NCBI GenBank assembly: GCA_022791575.1
Contig: JAAVZI010000009.1
Location: 88,885-152,884 of the forward strand
Direction of reading: 5' to 3'
Length of the DNA: 64,000 nucleotides
Source of the DNA: Lachnospiraceae bacterium
GTDB taxonomy: Bacteria; Bacillota; Clostridia; Lachnospirales; Lachnospiraceae
Of this stretch, positions 18,627 through 27,872 are shown piece by piece. Position numbers and translations under genes: made by a program. The notes below the pieces were generated by a model. It was not told the DNA's origin, made no database searches, and saw only the letters and a program-made list of their open reading frames with translations. Each line of letters begins with the position of its first letter. The first letter of the stretch is position 1.

Positions 18627-20315
18627 ATGAAAAAAAGAGCATTATCACTGGCAGTAGTAATGGCACTTGCCGGTACTATGGCTGCAGGCTGCAGCAGCGA
18701 TTCTAATAAGAAAACCACTACAGCAAAGGACGATGATACGAAGAAGTATTATGAGCTGACGAAAAACGATAAGGACAAAGACATTACAGTCAGCTGGTGT
18801 GTAATCGGCGGTAAGGATACGTATTATCAGCATTATTGGAAAGAGATGAAAGGACTTCAGGCAATTCAGGATATTACTGGAGTCAAGATTGAGTTCCAAG
18901 TAAAGACAGGTTACGAAGATTATCTTCCAATGTTTACAGCTAAGAATTATCCAGATGTTATTACAGCTAAGAATCTGGAGCAGTATCCAGGACGTCTCGG
19001 CGGAATGTATGCAGACAATGTATCTTTGAAATTGAATGATTACATGGATGAGTGGATGCCGAATTTCTCCAAACTGGTAAAAGATTATCCAGACATTGCC
19101 AGAGATTTGAGAATGGATGATGGAGCTTACACATTTGTCAGCGCCATCTATGATACCAATGATGAGGATGACAGAGCTGCGGCTTCTCAGTATGGTCTTG
19201 CGATCAGACAGGACTGGCTGGATACACTTGGAGAACAGGTGCCTACTACGATTGATGAGTGGCATAATGTATTATTATCTTTCAAGAATAATGACCCGAA
19301 TGGTGATGGACAATCCAATGAAGAGCCGGTTTGTATGGCATCTTCTGGCTGGAAATATTTCCTGGCTGCTTATGGTATTGACGATGACCCGGTTATTCAA
19401 AGAGATGCAGACGGTAATGAAACAGTTATCTATGGATTTATTACAGATGCATACAAGCAGTGGCTGGAAGAGATGAGAAAATGGAACGAAGAAGGCCTGA
19501 TCTACAATATGTTTGAGAACACATCTTTGGAAAAGAGAGAGGAAAAGGTTACCGGAAATCTTGCAGGTGCATGGAAGGGTGACGCACTCCACTTTGACGA
19601 AGAAGATTCAGGTTCTTATATTTCCAAATTAAGAGAAGTGGTTCCGGATGCAAAATTCACACCAGTACCATGGCCATATACAGCAGATGGTTCTTTGGAT
19701 GAGGATGGTAATCCGAAGCAGTGGTGTTTCTCTGATATTGCTTCTTTTGACAGAGATACAACCGTTATTACTAATAAGGCAAAAGAAAATGGTACAGATA
19801 AGGCAGCTGCTTACGTGATTGACTATATGCTGGGTGAAAAAGGCTCCACATACCTGACATGGGGTATTGAAGGTGAGAGTTATGAAGTTAAGAACGGTGA
19901 GAAAAAGTTAATGTCTGGAATGGAAGAGACCGTAGAATTCTACGATACAAAGATTCCTAAGAAGTATACCTATGCAGATCCGATTACTGTTATGCTTCCT
20001 CAGTTTGGCGAGATGTCTTCTTATGTACTGGCTAATAAGAGCGAAGGTTATGTAGAAGCTTGTAAGACATGGGCAAAGGGCGATACCTCCTATAAGGTAA
20101 ATGCAGCTTGTCAGTTAAGTGTTGAGCAGCAGAAGCAGGCTGAACAGGTAACAGACGGTATGAAAGAGTATATCACAAAGATGCGTAAGAGATTCATTGA
20201 AGGAACAGCTCCTTTAACTGAGTTTGATGCATATGTAGCACAGGTTAAGAGCAAAGGCGGCGATCAGTTTGCTGAAATCTGGGGTGCTGCTTATGAAAAT
20301 TACAAGAAGAGATAA
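18627..20315 (+). CDS. Extracellular solute-binding lipoprotein (LipO-like)
   Basis: This 562-residue lipoprotein has a signal peptide and lipobox MAAGC with Cys22. It has the fold pattern of large family 1 binding proteins: DITVSWCVIGG start, YPDVITAKNLEQYPG, GLAIRQDWLDTLGEQVPTTIDEW, and a calcium-loop-like DPNGDGQSNEEP near residues 222-233 that is common in LipO-type proteins. It probably delivers an oligosaccharide to the adjacent permease pair (16679-18543). AAAGGAGGAAGG precedes the ATG. It is the last gene before a strong terminator-like hairpin, so it closes the operon. Confidence 0.9.
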   Translation: MKKRALSLAVVMALAGTMAAGCSSDSNKKTTTAKDDDTKKYYELTKNDKDKDITVSWCVIGGKDTYYQHYWKEMKGLQAIQDITGVKIEFQVKTGYEDYLPMFTAKNYPDVITAKNLEQYPGRLGGMYADNVSLKLNDYMDEWMPNFSKLVKDYPDIARDLRMDDGAYTFVSAIYDTNDEDDRAAASQYGLAIRQDWLDTLGEQVPTTIDEWHNVLLSFKNNDPNGDGQSNEEPVCMASSGWKYFLAAYGIDDDPVIQRDADGNETVIYGFITDAYKQWLEEMRKWNEEGLIYNMFENTSLEKREEKVTGNLAGAWKGDALHFDEEDSGSYISKLREVVPDAKFTPVPWPYTADGSLDEDGNPKQWCFSDIASFDRDTTVITNKAKENGTDKAAAYVIDYMLGEKGSTYLTWGIEGESYEVKNGEKKLMSGMEETVEFYDTKIPKKYTYADPITVMLPQFGEMSSYVLANKSEGYVEACKTWAKGDTSYKVNAACQLSVEQQKQAEQVTDGMKEYITKMRKRFIEGTAPLTEFDAYVAQVKSKGGDQFAEIWGAAYENYKKR

Positions 20316-20353
20316 GCTGAAAAGCTGAATTGACAATAAAATAAAATTTATTG

Positions 20354-20395
20354 AAGAAAAATCCCTCTGGCACTTGGCTAGATGGGATTTTTCTT
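20354..20395. terminator. Terminator closing the transporter operon
   Basis: AAGAAAAATCCC (20354-20365) is perfectly complementary to GGGATTTTTCTT (20384-20395), giving a 12-bp stem with an 18-base loop. The right arm itself supplies the T-run for the + strand, and the mirrored sequence could work in reverse. Confidence 0.75.
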
Positions 20396-20444
20396 GTATA
20401 CTGTAAGTATGAGTGGAAAATAGTATGAATGCATAGGAGGCAGC

Positions 20445-21461
20445 ATGGAAGTTAATGAGAAATATATAACCAATGACTTTTTAGACACATTGTACAGGAA
20501 GATACAGCCAAAGCAAGATTTGTTGACCTGTGCAGAGGCGGAAATTTCTAAAGTGAGGGAGGAAGGAATTGGGAAATTGTGTTCGGTTCTTAAGGTAAAG
20601 GAGATCGAACAAATGTTTGCCAAGGAGCTGGAATATACGAAGGATGGCTCTATGGAGTCTATGGGAATTCAGATTGATAAATACCAGGTCAGTGCAGTAG
20701 AAGGATTGGATTTTCCAGTCTATCATATAAAACCGGAACATGCCAATCACAAAACAATACTTTATCTGCATGGACATGATGATCTTGGTGTTACAGGGGC
20801 GTTGCTTGACCGCAAGGATAAGGTGCGCTATCATAAGATTATTCCGGTAAAGCTGGCAAAGGAAGGCTATGATGTTATAGCACCGGAGCTGATCGGCTTG
20901 GGTGAAGCCGGTTTTTATGGATTTCCCAAAGGAGAACAGAAAGTAAGCGGGTGTTTTGTAAACGAAGCCTATTTATCTTTGGCAGGATTTTCCTTGGGAG
21001 GCTTTCGGGTGTTTCAGTCTATGAAAACCCTTGATTTTGCTGAGAAGCTGGGTCTGGCAGATCGGGTTACGGCATTTGGCATATCGGGCGGCGGTATGAT
21101 CTGCCAATATGTATCGGTTCTGGAGAAACGGGTCAAACAGGTGCTGGTAGCCTGCTATGCAAATACATTTAAGAATAGTATCTTATACAAAGAACATTGT
21201 GTGGATAATTATATCCCAGGGTTGCTGCAGGTAGGGGACAGCTATAAGATTCTGTCTCTGGCGGCACCTAAGCCCATGCTTACGGTGAATGGTTTGATGG
21301 ATCAGGGATTTCCTGAAGAAGGCAGCAAAACGGCATTTGCTTATCTGGAACAGGTATATGCACGGCTGGGGGCAGCCGAACAGTATGAAGGCAGACTATT
21401 TGAGGGAAGACATGAAATTAGAGAGGACATTATTATCGAATGGCTGAATAAAAATGCTTAG
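20445..21461 (+). CDS. Alpha/beta hydrolase, probable carbohydrate esterase
   Basis: This 338-residue cytoplasmic alpha/beta hydrolase has the oxyanion strand KTILYLHGHDD (about 100), the nucleophile elbow GISGGG (Ser about 212), a likely acid Asp in NGLMDQGFP (about 285) and the His of FEGRHEI near the end. The fold and size resemble acetyl-xylan-esterase/dienelactone-hydrolase relatives. Being the first gene of a pectin-degrading locus, it may remove acetyl or other ester groups from imported oligosaccharides; this is inference. AGGAGG lies 5 bases before the ATG. Its last codons and stop (AAAATGCTTAG) are duplicated downstream around a hairpin element that has inserted right at the gene end. 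Confidence 0.78.
   Translation: MEVNEKYITNDFLDTLYRKIQPKQDLLTCAEAEISKVREEGIGKLCSVLKVKEIEQMFAKELEYTKDGSMESMGIQIDKYQVSAVEGLDFPVYHIKPEHANHKTILYLHGHDDLGVTGALLDRKDKVRYHKIIPVKLAKEGYDVIAPELIGLGEAGFYGFPKGEQKVSGCFVNEAYLSLAGFSLGGFRVFQSMKTLDFAEKLGLADRVTAFGISGGGMICQYVSVLEKRVKQVLVACYANTFKNSILYKEHCVDNYIPGLLQVGDSYKILSLAAPKPMLTVNGLMDQGFPEEGSKTAFAYLEQVYARLGAAEQYEGRLFEGRHEIREDIIIEWLNKNA
21451..21461 (+). repeat. Left copy of 11-bp direct repeat flanking hairpin element A
   Basis: AAAATGCTTAG abuts the left end of element A and recurs at its right end (21606-21616). It contains the hydrolase stop codon. The pattern is that of a target-site duplication. Confidence 0.75.
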
Positions 21462-21605
21462 TAGGTAATTGCGAAAGTTTGAATCTAAGCGACGATTTTA
21501 GATAAAACATACAAAAACGCCGCTCAAAGACGTTTTGGATTCGCTCTGTTTTTGTATGTTTTGCCTAAAATCTGGTTACGAATCATGCGTTTTTGCAATT
21601 ACCTA
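21462..21605 (+). repeat. Hairpin element A (144 bp), first copy of a dispersed structured repeat
   Basis: This non-coding element begins TAGGTAATTGC (21462-21472) and ends with its exact complement GCAATTACCTA (21595-21605). Inside is a 25-bp upper stem (21494-21518 with 21548-21572; one mismatch and one wobble) and a 29-nt loop. The 27 bases at 21522-21548, including AAAGACGTTTTGGATTCG, are identical to those at 61729-61755. The element is flanked by an 11-bp direct repeat. It carries no reading frame of note. It is mobile-looking and structure-constrained, and I do not recognise the family. Confidence 0.8.
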
Positions 21606-21616
21606 AAAATGCTTAG
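21606..21616 (+). repeat. Right copy of 11-bp direct repeat flanking hairpin element A
   Basis: AAAATGCTTAG immediately follows the right end of element A and matches 21451-21461 exactly. The next gene's ribosome site (AAAGGAG) begins shortly afterwards, so the insertion separated the hydrolase gene from the GH106-like gene without damaging either. Confidence 0.75.
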
Positions 21617-21633
21617 GCAGGAAAGGAGAGTAT

Positions 21634-24600
21634 ATGCTATATAAGAAAAATATGGCGTCTCAGTTAGATGAGGAGTTATTTCGGAATCCTACGGCTGAGT
21701 ATCGGGGAACCCCGTTCTGGTCATGGAATACCAGACTGGAAAAGGGCATGTTAGAGCGTCAGATGAAGGCTTTGCAAGATATGGGTTTTGGCGGTTTTCA
21801 TATTCATAGCCGGACAGGGTTAGACACGCCTTACTTGGGGGAAGAATTTATGGAGGCGGTAAAGTTCTGTACCGAATATGCCAAGGATCATGAGATGCTG
21901 TGCTGGGCATACGACGAGGATCGGTTTCCATCGGGCTTTGCGGGAGGCTTGGTGACAAAGGATAAGGAATATCGTTACCGGGAATTGTTCATGACTTTTG
22001 ATGAGCGGAAAGAATATCTAAAAGAGCGCCCGGAGGGAAGGGCTATCGAAAGTTATCTGATTGCCAGGTATGATATTGTGCTGCAGCAGGATGGCACGTT
22101 AGAATCTTATCGGATTCTGTCAGAAAGTGAGGAGGCAGAAGGAGCGGCTTGGTATGTATATCTGCGCATTGCCAGTGAAGAACCGTGGTTTAATAATCAG
22201 ACCTATGTAGATACCCTGGATAAGAGGTCGATGGAACGATTCTGTGAGGTGACCCATGAGCGTTATAAGGAAGTAGTGGGAGAATATTTTGGAGAAGTGA
22301 TACCGTCATTTTTTACGGATGAGCCTAAGACTACATATAAGAAAACACTGCCTTATGCCGCAGAACACAGGAATTTAATTCTGCCATGGACGGATGATTT
22401 CCCGGATACATTCAAAAAACAGTATGGTTTTGATCTTATTTCCTATATACCAGAATTGGTATGGGAATTACCAGATGGAAAGGTATCGCAGGCAAGATAT
22501 TATTATCACCGCCATGTAGCGGAACGATTTACAGAGAGCTATTCCCAGACGATCGCGGACTGGTGTGAACAGAATAATGTTTATCTGACGGGTCATATGA
22601 TTAAGGAGCCCTCTTTAAAGAGTCAATCAACTGCAGTCGGAGAAACTATGCAGCCTCTAGGCCCTTTCGGACTTCCGGGAATTGATATGCTTTGTGATGA
22701 AAGGGAATATACAACGGCGAAACAGGCGCAGTCAATTGCTCATCAGTATGGGCGTGAGGGCGTTGTATCGGAATTATATGGTGTAACCAACTGGGACTTT
22801 GATTTTCGCGGACATATCCTGGGAGGCAACTGGCAGACAGCCTTGGGAGTGACGGTACGAGTACCGCATCTCTCCTGGATGACGATGGAGGGGGAAGCGA
22901 AAAGGGATTATCCGGCATCGATCCATTATCAGTCTCCTTGGTATAAGGAATACAAGCTGGTAGAAGATTATTTCTCCAGAATTCATACGGCTATGACAAG
23001 AGGAAACTGTGTTGTAAAAATCGGAGTTTTGCATCCGGTAGAAAGTTACTGGCTGTACTGGGCAGACGAGGAGCATACAGCCAATATCCGCAGGCAGTTG
23101 GATGAGAACTTTCAGAGATTGACTGAATGGCTCTTATTTGACCATCTGGATTTTGATTATATATCAGAGTCTGTGTTAGCAAAGAAGGGGACGGCAGATC
23201 AGGGCAGGCTTGTAGTAGGTTCCATGGCTTATGAGGTGATTCTGGTTCCGCCAGTACATACGATCCGTCGGACAACTCTGGAGTATTTAAAGCAGGTACG
23301 CAGCCAGGGGGGGACGGTGATATTTGCCGGCAGTCCGCCTGCCTGTATAGAGGCAGAGCCTTCCCAAGAAGGAGAAATGCTGGCAAAGCAGTGCATAAAT
23401 ATTACAATGGGACAGTCCGAAGTAACCAGAGAATTAGAGCCGTTTCGTACCGTGAAGCTAACAGATAAGAATGGCAGTCCTTGTAATAAAATGCTGTATC
23501 AGCTGCGTCAGGATGGAGACAATAAGTGGCTTTTTATTGTCTATGGGAAAAAGAAAGCCAGGTATGATATAGAGGGCAGTTCTACTATGATAATCCGTAT
23601 TCCGGGTGAATATCAGCCGATACTCTATCATCCCATGAGTGGAGAGATTTCTCCCATGGATTGTACTTATGAACATGGAGAGACTGTAATCCGTCATGCA
23701 TATTGTATTATGGATGGCATTCTCATTCAGCTGCGGCCGGGAAGAGTATCTAAGAACGAATATGCTGGAACGCAGGCTATGCCAGCCAGTGAACAGATAC
23801 CGGCAGTTTGGAAGAATCCTTTTGATCCAGTGGAGATTACTTTGTCTGAGCCTAATGTCTATATGCTGGATTTGGCAGAATATGCTGTAGATGACAATGA
23901 ATTTTCACCAATGGAGGAAGTGCTCCGCATTGGTACTGCTATGCGCGAACGATATGGCATTACGCCGCAGTCCGGTAAAATGGCCCAGCCCTGGGTACAG
24001 AAGAAAGTAGGCAGTACACATACGCTGAAGCTTCGTTATACGATTAATAGTGAGATTGAAGTCCGTGAGGTACTTTTGGCTCTGGAACATGCAGAAGAAA
24101 CTAGAATTATTCTAAACGGAGAATTTGTTGAAACGAATATAAATGGCTGGTATGTAGATGAGAAGATACAGACGGTTATGCTTGGACCTATACAGAAAGG
24201 AACAAATCTACTACAACTGGAACTGCCGTTTGGTGAGGGAACCGATGTAGAGAATAGTTTTCTGTTAGGAGATTTTGGAGTTCGTGTACAAGGAACAAAG
24301 CAGACAATTACAGAGCCGGTGCGTTCACTGGCGTTTGGGGATATTACTCATCAGGGACTTCCCTTTTATGGTGGAAATATTACCTATAAGCTGCCAGTGG
24401 AGACAGAGCATGGTATCATCGTCCGTGTGCCTTACTATAAAGGTTCTTTAATCGGAGTTTCCATAGATGGAGAGAGAAAAGGAAGCATTGTGCTTCCGCC
24501 TTATCGGTTTGAGTCAGAGATCGACAGGGGAAGCCATACAATAGAATTGACTTTGTTTGGCAACCGCATCAATACATTTGGAACCCTGCATAACTGTAAT

Positions 24601-24711
24601 GAGAATTGTACCTGGTTTGGGCCGGATGCCTGGAGGACAAAAGGAGATGGATACAGCTATGAATATCAGCTGCACCGGGTTGGTATTCTGAAAGCTCCAG
24701 AGATAAAATAA
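21634..24711 (+). CDS. GH106-like glycoside hydrolase (putative alpha-L-rhamnosidase)
   Basis: This 1025-residue protein without a signal peptide has the N-terminal TIM-barrel signature of GH106-like enzymes: PFWSWN near residue 28, GGFHIHSRTGLDTPYL near 55-70 and CWAYDEDRFPSGFAGG near 90-105. The barrel continues through VIPSFFTDEPKT and a GHMIKEPS segment, followed by Rossmann-like and beta-sandwich domains (LRYTINSEIEVREVLLALEH, about 800-1000). GH106 enzymes release alpha-L-rhamnose from rhamnogalacturonans. The gene sits with pectin methylesterase and GH28 genes, which fits that role. AAGGAGA precedes the ATG. The family match is from remembered motifs; a related barrel family is possible. 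Confidence 0.72.
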   Translation: MLYKKNMASQLDEELFRNPTAEYRGTPFWSWNTRLEKGMLERQMKALQDMGFGGFHIHSRTGLDTPYLGEEFMEAVKFCTEYAKDHEMLCWAYDEDRFPSGFAGGLVTKDKEYRYRELFMTFDERKEYLKERPEGRAIESYLIARYDIVLQQDGTLESYRILSESEEAEGAAWYVYLRIASEEPWFNNQTYVDTLDKRSMERFCEVTHERYKEVVGEYFGEVIPSFFTDEPKTTYKKTLPYAAEHRNLILPWTDDFPDTFKKQYGFDLISYIPELVWELPDGKVSQARYYYHRHVAERFTESYSQTIADWCEQNNVYLTGHMIKEPSLKSQSTAVGETMQPLGPFGLPGIDMLCDEREYTTAKQAQSIAHQYGREGVVSELYGVTNWDFDFRGHILGGNWQTALGVTVRVPHLSWMTMEGEAKRDYPASIHYQSPWYKEYKLVEDYFSRIHTAMTRGNCVVKIGVLHPVESYWLYWADEEHTANIRRQLDENFQRLTEWLLFDHLDFDYISESVLAKKGTADQGRLVVGSMAYEVILVPPVHTIRRTTLEYLKQVRSQGGTVIFAGSPPACIEAEPSQEGEMLAKQCINITMGQSEVTRELEPFRTVKLTDKNGSPCNKMLYQLRQDGDNKWLFIVYGKKKARYDIEGSSTMIIRIPGEYQPILYHPMSGEISPMDCTYEHGETVIRHAYCIMDGILIQLRPGRVSKNEYAGTQAMPASEQIPAVWKNPFDPVEITLSEPNVYMLDLAEYAVDDNEFSPMEEVLRIGTAMRERYGITPQSGKMAQPWVQKKVGSTHTLKLRYTINSEIEVREVLLALEHAEETRIILNGEFVETNINGWYVDEKIQTVMLGPIQKGTNLLQLELPFGEGTDVENSFLLGDFGVRVQGTKQTITEPVRSLAFGDITHQGLPFYGGNITYKLPVETEHGIIVRVPYYKGSLIGVSIDGERKGSIVLPPYRFESEIDRGSHTIELTLFGNRINTFGTLHNCNENCTWFGPDAWRTKGDGYSYEYQLHRVGILKAPEIK

Positions 24712-24731
24712 CAATAGAAAGGAATTGTATC

Positions 24732-26855
24732 ATGTTAGAGATTGATAAGATGCTAAAATATCCTTCCCGAAGCCTGCGGGCTTATACGGGAAAACTTCTG
24801 TTCGCACCGGTTGGTGACCGGCTGTTCTGTGACTGTCTGGATAAGCTTCCAGGCTTTTGCGGAAATATTGACTTTATTCATAAGATGAATATCGATCAGC
24901 TGTTTACGGTTACCTGCAGTTCCCAGCCAGATTTTATATCTGCGCATACCGTCTGGTATCCCAGCCGTCTGACGATGGAGTTTGAAGATGAGAATCTTCG
25001 CTTCCGGGAAGTGAAAATGATTACCAGCAATGATATTGCTTTTGTAGTACAGACCTGGGAAAACATTTCTGATCAGCCGCTGACGCTGAAGCTGGAATGT
25101 ACACCGGCGTTGTGTCCGGTTGAGAAGGAAGCCGATTATATCTGGATGCAGATGCCGGAGGAACGCAACACCATTCAGGTTGGAGCCGCAATTATGTGGG
25201 ATGCGTCCGATTCCGACACTTTGGTTCTGCAGCCAGGAGAAGAAGCGTCATTTACAGCGGCTGCAGCAACAGGTAATATTCTATTAGAAAGAAAAGAAAA
25301 GATTGTTGATAAAGTACAGGCATTTTTTGCTAGAAATCTGCAGCCAGAACAGTATTTGGAAGAAAATGAAAAGGAATTTGCACAGTTCTTTCAGCAGCTG
25401 CCAGAGTTTGACTGCAGTGATCCGGTGCTGAATAAGACCTGGTATTATCGTTGGTTTATTCTGCGTCATTGTACAGCAAGACCAGGACAGGGCTTTATTA
25501 AGCATGCGGCAGTCTATGAAGGGCGTGCGCATAAAACAAGCAAAATGGAGCCGTTAAAGGTCAGCGGATGGGAATTCAGCCGTTTGATCTGTCTGTCTAC
25601 GCCGCTGCAGATGACGGATTATAAATGGTGCCCAGACAAGGAATTTCTGCATGAGGTGGTCCGCGGATATTTTGAGACTGCTGATGAAAATGGAATCTGC
25701 CAGTCTGTTTTTGTCCATCATAAGGGCAGCCCGTTTGCGAACTTTATGGTATGGGCGGTTTATCAGATGTATCTTTTAGATGGGGATCTGGATTTTGTGA
25801 AAGAAATGCTCCCCAGCCTGAAGAAATGTGTAGACGGCAATACAAAAGTCTATGGCGCCAAGAATGACTATTTGCAGATTGAGGTAAAGCATCAGAGAAC
25901 TGGTAAGGAATATCAGCCTAGTTACTGGTATTTTAACAATTATCCGATAAACGGAAAAGATAAGTCTTTGATTACGCCGTTGAAGAGAATGGACACTTCC
26001 GTCTATCATTATCTCAATGTGAAAGGGCTTTATAAGATGATGGAGGCAGCTGGCGATACAGAAGCCAGCGTATATAAAGAATTTGCCGATACCTTGGCAA
26101 AGCAGATTAATGAGAAAACATGGGACCCGGAAACCAGATTTTATTATGATCTGCATCATGAGACGGACGAAAAGGCTATGGTAAAAAATATTGTAGGCTT
26201 TTATCCGTACTGGGCAGAGATTGCCGAAGAGGAGCAGCTTTCTGGAATCGAATATTTGTTCGATAAGGACTATTTTAACCTGGGCTGTGTATTTGCGACA
26301 ACAGCCAAAGATTGTCCGGCGTTTACCGCACACGGCGGCTGGATGGGAGTTATGAGGAGCAGAGACAGCTGCGTCTGGGACGGCCCCTCCTGGCCTTATA
26401 CAAATGGAATTATGCTGGATATGCTGGGTAAACAGACGAAGGCACAAAATCACAAATATGATAAAGAATTTGCAGAGTTTTTAAGAAAATACTCTATGCA
26501 GCATTATCGTATGGGTGATCTGGAACAGCCTTATCTGGTTGAGCAGTATCATGCAATTACCGGTGAACCGTTAAGTGATGAACCGGATTATAATCATTCT
26601 TATTATCTGGAGCTGATATTTGCCCATGTAGCCGGTCTGTCTGTAGAGAAGGATAAAATGGTTATTGATCCGGTGGATGTGGGGTTAACGTATTTCAAAC
26701 TGGATCATGTTAAGGTCAAGGATAAGGAGATTAGCATTGCTTATTCAGATAAGGACCGCAGTGAAAAGGGACTTAAAAAAGGATTTACTATAACGGTAGA
26801 TGGAAAAGCCGCTGTACAGATGGACCATCTGGGCAGGGTGGAAATAGAACTGTAA
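24732..26855 (+). CDS. Six-hairpin (alpha/alpha)6 glycosidase, MGH1/GH63-like
   Basis: This 707-residue cytoplasmic protein has an N-terminal beta-sandwich (about 1-190) and an (alpha/alpha)6 toroid (about 220-640). The motifs VWDGPSWPYTNG near residue 555, RMDTSVYHYLNVKGLYKMMEAAG and CQSVFVHHKGSPFANFMVWAVYQMYLLDG are typical of trehalase/GH63-like six-hairpin glycosidases. General acid and base would be acidic residues within the toroid, not assignable by eye. It starts 20 bp after the GH106-like gene and is probably co-transcribed, so it likely removes another side-chain sugar from pectin fragments. Substrate unknown. Confidence 0.72.
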   Translation: MLEIDKMLKYPSRSLRAYTGKLLFAPVGDRLFCDCLDKLPGFCGNIDFIHKMNIDQLFTVTCSSQPDFISAHTVWYPSRLTMEFEDENLRFREVKMITSNDIAFVVQTWENISDQPLTLKLECTPALCPVEKEADYIWMQMPEERNTIQVGAAIMWDASDSDTLVLQPGEEASFTAAAATGNILLERKEKIVDKVQAFFARNLQPEQYLEENEKEFAQFFQQLPEFDCSDPVLNKTWYYRWFILRHCTARPGQGFIKHAAVYEGRAHKTSKMEPLKVSGWEFSRLICLSTPLQMTDYKWCPDKEFLHEVVRGYFETADENGICQSVFVHHKGSPFANFMVWAVYQMYLLDGDLDFVKEMLPSLKKCVDGNTKVYGAKNDYLQIEVKHQRTGKEYQPSYWYFNNYPINGKDKSLITPLKRMDTSVYHYLNVKGLYKMMEAAGDTEASVYKEFADTLAKQINEKTWDPETRFYYDLHHETDEKAMVKNIVGFYPYWAEIAEEEQLSGIEYLFDKDYFNLGCVFATTAKDCPAFTAHGGWMGVMRSRDSCVWDGPSWPYTNGIMLDMLGKQTKAQNHKYDKEFAEFLRKYSMQHYRMGDLEQPYLVEQYHAITGEPLSDEPDYNHSYYLELIFAHVAGLSVEKDKMVIDPVDVGLTYFKLDHVKVKDKEISIAYSDKDRSEKGLKKGFTITVDGKAAVQMDHLGRVEIEL

Positions 26856-26860
26856 TCAAT

Positions 26861-26883
26861 AAGGGCTGCTGCGGCAGCCCTTT
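26861..26883. terminator. Bidirectional terminator between convergent genes
   Basis: AAGGGCTGC (26861-26869) pairs perfectly with GCAGCCCTT (26874-26882) around a four-base loop. It lies between the glycosidase stop (26855) and the end of the oppositely oriented AraC-type gene (26914). The T-run is short. Confidence 0.65.
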
Positions 26884-26913
26884 GAATCGTATGAAAGAAC
26901 ATAAGCTTAAGCA

Positions 26914-27771
26914 TTATGCCTGCCCATGGTTTTTCCGATATTCCCGTGGAGTTTCTCCGGTAATTTTCTTAAACAGCTTAGAGAAGTAAAAGGAATCTTT
27001 CATTCCTACCAGCACAGAGATCTCCTTTACCTGCATTTTAGAGTCCTTCAGCAGATGAATGGCGTTCTGGACACGGATTTTATTGATATATTCTGGAATA
27101 GTCATGCTTGTTTCATTGCGAAATGTCCGCGATAGATAGGAACGGCTGTAATTAACGTGATCACAGAGCATATCCACGTCAATATCCAAGTAATAATTTT
27201 GTTCAATAAAACGGATGGCCTTCCAGACACAGGAGTCCTGTCGGATGGTTTCGGAATGCTGCAGACTTGCCTCTGTAATTTGTTTTAGATAGGCGAACAG
27301 AACATAGAAATGTCCTACTGCACATAGTCGATTCGTGTCTGCCGTGTCACCAAGGGCATTGATAATGGTCTGAACAGTACGTTGCACAGAATGGGTTAAC
27401 ATATTAGATAGGATATAGGAGTCTTTTGTAAGCCCGACATCCTGTAGAAGAGTTCCGGCCAGCGTTCCGTTAAAGAGAATCCACATAAGCTCCCAAGGAT
27501 CTTCGGCATCTGCGTAGTAATGGTGCTTTTCCTTAGGAAACAGTACAAAGAGGTCACCGGGATTCAGAGTTTCCAGCTTATGGCCATTTGATTTTAGATA
27601 TCCTTTGCCGCTGACCACAAAAGCGATGCAGTAAGTATCCAGAATTCTCGGTCCGACCGATTCTCCGCCCAAGCAGTGTTGATGGCTGGTCATGGTTATG
27701 TAAATGGAGGAATTTAGAAATTCTTTGGAGGGGGTATGGAAATACTGAGTAATGCAATTTGATTCTTTCAT
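26914..27771 (-). CDS. AraC-family transcriptional regulator
   Basis: This 285-residue regulator has an N-terminal cupin-like sensor domain (about 40-130: AFVVSGKGYLKSNG, LNPGDLFVLFPKEKHHYYAD) and a C-terminal AraC double helix-turn-helix (about 185-283: NYLDIDVDMLCDHVNYSRSYLSRTF, KEISVLVGMKDSFYFSKLFKKITGETPREYRK). Proteins of this type sense sugars and activate nearby operons. It is divergent from the pectin methylesterase gene, so it probably controls the downstream operon from the shared intergenic region. ATG 27771 is chosen because AAAGGA lies 8 bases before it; the frame is open to 27864 but without a ribosome site. Confidence 0.9.
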   Translation of the reverse strand: MKESNCITQYFHTPSKEFLNSSIYITMTSHQHCLGGESVGPRILDTYCIAFVVSGKGYLKSNGHKLETLNPGDLFVLFPKEKHHYYADAEDPWELMWILFNGTLAGTLLQDVGLTKDSYILSNMLTHSVQRTVQTIINALGDTADTNRLCAVGHFYVLFAYLKQITEASLQHSETIRQDSCVWKAIRFIEQNYYLDIDVDMLCDHVNYSRSYLSRTFRNETSMTIPEYINKIRVQNAIHLLKDSKMQVKEISVLVGMKDSFYFSKLFKKITGETPREYRKNHGQA

Positions 27772-27844
27772 TTGCAAAATCCTTTCAGGTATGGGGCATA
27801 AAATTACAAACAAATACATAAAAAGTACCAAGGGTCTGTTGTCT

Positions 27845-27872
27845 ATTATAATGGATTTGCACAAAAATACAA
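27845..27872 (-). promoter_or_regulatory. Candidate promoter for the AraC-family regulator gene
   Basis: On the minus strand TTGTAT (27872-27867) and TATAAT (27850-27845) are 16 bases apart, about 75 bases before the gene start at 27771. Confidence 0.45.
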
